Assembly: GCA_014799845.1 (NCBI GenBank)
Contig: JAAVHF010000033.1
Coordinates: forward strand, 1-34,046
Source: Oscillibacter sp.
GTDB lineage: Bacteria > Bacillota > Clostridia > Oscillospirales > Oscillospiraceae
Reading direction: 5' to 3'
DNA: 34,046 nucleotides
Part shown: positions 33,189 through 34,046 of the stretch, piece after piece
How positions within the stretch are numbered: position 1 is the first letter of the stretch
Layout of the letters: every line of letters starts with the position of its first letter
Translations under genes and position numbers: made by a program
The notes under the pieces: model-generated
The model's input: the letters and a program-made list of their open reading frames with translations, nothing else
Database searches by the model: none
Told to the model about the DNA's origin: nothing

Positions 33189-33913
33189 CGCAGGGGATTT
33201 ATCGGGTCGAATATAACAAACTGTTGTCGAAAGACGTCTGGGAACTGCGCCTGTCCGGCGACACCAGCGCCATCGCCGCGCCGGGACAGTTCATCAATAT
33301 CAAACTGGACGGCTGTTTTCTCCGCCGCCCCATCTCTATCTGCGACTGGGATCATGAGGGCCTTACCGTGATCTATAAAGTGGTAGGCAAGGGCACCGCC
33401 GTCCTCTGCGATGTGGAGCCGGGACAGGATCTGGACGTCCTCTGCGGCCTGGGGAACGGGTTCGATGTATCGAAATGCGGCCCCAGGACGCTGGTCATCG
33501 GCGGAGGCGTGGGCACGCCGCCTATGTATGGTCTGGCGAAAGCTCTGCTGAAAGCCGGGAAGACTCCGGTCGCTGTTCTGGGATTCAATACGAAAAGCGA
33601 GATCTTCTATGAGGAGCGGTTCCGGGCGCTGGGCGTCGAGACTGCTGTTACCACCGTGGACGGCAGCTATGGAACAAAGGGATTTGTCACCGACGCGCTG
33701 CCCGAAAATTATGACTACTTCTGCGCCTGCGGCCCCCTGCCCATGCTGAAAGCGGTTTACAACACCGCCGCCACCTCCGGCCTCATGAGCTTCGAGGAGC
33801 GGATGGGCTGCGGCTTCGGGGCCTGCATGGGATGCAGCTGCAAGACCAAATACGGCGGCAAGCGCATCTGCAAGGACGGCCCGGTGCTGGAAAAGGAGGA
33901 GATCATATGGTAA
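33185..33913 (+). CDS. pyrK: dihydroorotate dehydrogenase electron transfer subunit
   Basis: PyrK binds FAD and a 2Fe-2S cluster and passes electrons from dihydroorotate oxidation by PyrD to NAD. The 242 residues show the ferredoxin-reductase-like FAD-binding part (GQFINIKLDGCFLRRPISIC, about 36-55), the nucleotide-binding segment VIGGGVGTPPMYGLAKAL (about 105-122), and the C-terminal cluster region MGCGFGACMGCSCKTK with a further cysteine downstream. AGGAGG at 33172-33177 sets ATG 33185. Overlap with both neighbours shows coupled translation. Together with pyrD it marks the class 1B, NAD-linked enzyme. Confidence 0.95.
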   Translation: MTQGIYRVEYNKLLSKDVWELRLSGDTSAIAAPGQFINIKLDGCFLRRPISICDWDHEGLTVIYKVVGKGTAVLCDVEPGQDLDVLCGLGNGFDVSKCGPRTLVIGGGVGTPPMYGLAKALLKAGKTPVAVLGFNTKSEIFYEERFRALGVETAVTTVDGSYGTKGFVTDALPENYDYFCACGPLPMLKAVYNTAATSGLMSFEERMGCGFGACMGCSCKTKYGGKRICKDGPVLEKEEIIW

Positions 33914-34046
33914 ACACAAGCGTAACCCTCTCCGGCATCAGGCTGGACAACCCCGTGATCCCCGCCAGCGGAACCTTCGGCTACGGGCAGGAGTTTGCGG
34001 AACTCTACGATATCAACTGTCTGGGGACCTTCTCCTTCAAGGGCAC
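33907..34046 (+). CDS. pyrD: dihydroorotate dehydrogenase catalytic subunit, truncated by window end
   Basis: Only the first 46 residues are visible: VTLSGIRLDNPVIPASGTFG, then YGQEFAELYDINCLGTFSFKG. These match the start of class 1B PyrD, an FMN enzyme that oxidises dihydroorotate to orotate. ATG 33907 overlaps the end of pyrK by seven bases and has AAAGGAGG upstream. The rest of the gene lies beyond the window. Confidence 0.93.
   Translation, partial: MVNTSVTLSGIRLDNPVIPASGTFGYGQEFAELYDINCLGTFSFKG

Overview
The window looks like chromosomal DNA from a GC-rich, endospore-forming Firmicute of the Oscillospiraceae type (Flavonifractor/Lawsonibacter/Intestinimonas-like). The reasons are the tilS-hpt-ftsH order typical of Firmicutes, the spore maturation pair spmA-spmB, SLH-domain proteins, PadR and Cro/C1-type regulators of clostridial style, strong GGAGG ribosome binding sites and sigma-A promoters, several with an extended -10 (TGnTATAAT). 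The genus is inference; no rRNA is present. I saw no tRNA gene, CRISPR array, prophage or intact insertion sequence.

Layout. 1-338: structured, repeat-bearing noncoding DNA ahead of dnaB. 339-6007: housekeeping run dnaB, tilS, a small DUF1648-like membrane protein, hpt and ftsH. 6081-8298: an alpha-glucosidase-like GH13 enzyme and a YgjP-like metallopeptidase. 8405-10236: a divergent regulator/small acidic protein pair and an anchored protein of unknown function. 10318-13107 (minus): a secreted SLH protein with four related repeats. 13325-18557: AI-2E-family permease, DUF3810 membrane metalloprotein, trmO and a Na/Pi cotransporter. 18718-23489: a small XRE regulator placed directly ahead of comEC, then a large lipoprotein joining a propeller-like domain to a solute-binding domain. 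23611-26308: spmA-spmB, then padR with a DUF1700/DUF4097 membrane protein. 26428-29440 (minus): ZIP metal transporter and glycogen debranching enzyme. 29640-31261: a membrane HExxH protein and an SLH protein with no signal peptide. 31262-31883: a 0.6 kb noncoding stretch full of hairpins. 31884-34046: pyrC-pyrK-pyrD of pyrimidine synthesis, the last cut by the window end.

The genes do not form one large accessory system. The least explained parts are noncoding: (a) a candidate structured RNA at 31440-31672 followed by a long inverted repeat that encloses a terminator, possibly the remnant or non-autonomous form of an IS200/IS605-like element; (b) GC-rich palindromic sequence found at both 1-338 and 15794-15934; (c) a perfect 16-bp inverted repeat that overlaps a promoter at 14599-14634; and (d) twin 20-bp operators ahead of the XRE-comEC pair. 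A 36-bp in-frame tandem duplication in pyrC is a further oddity.
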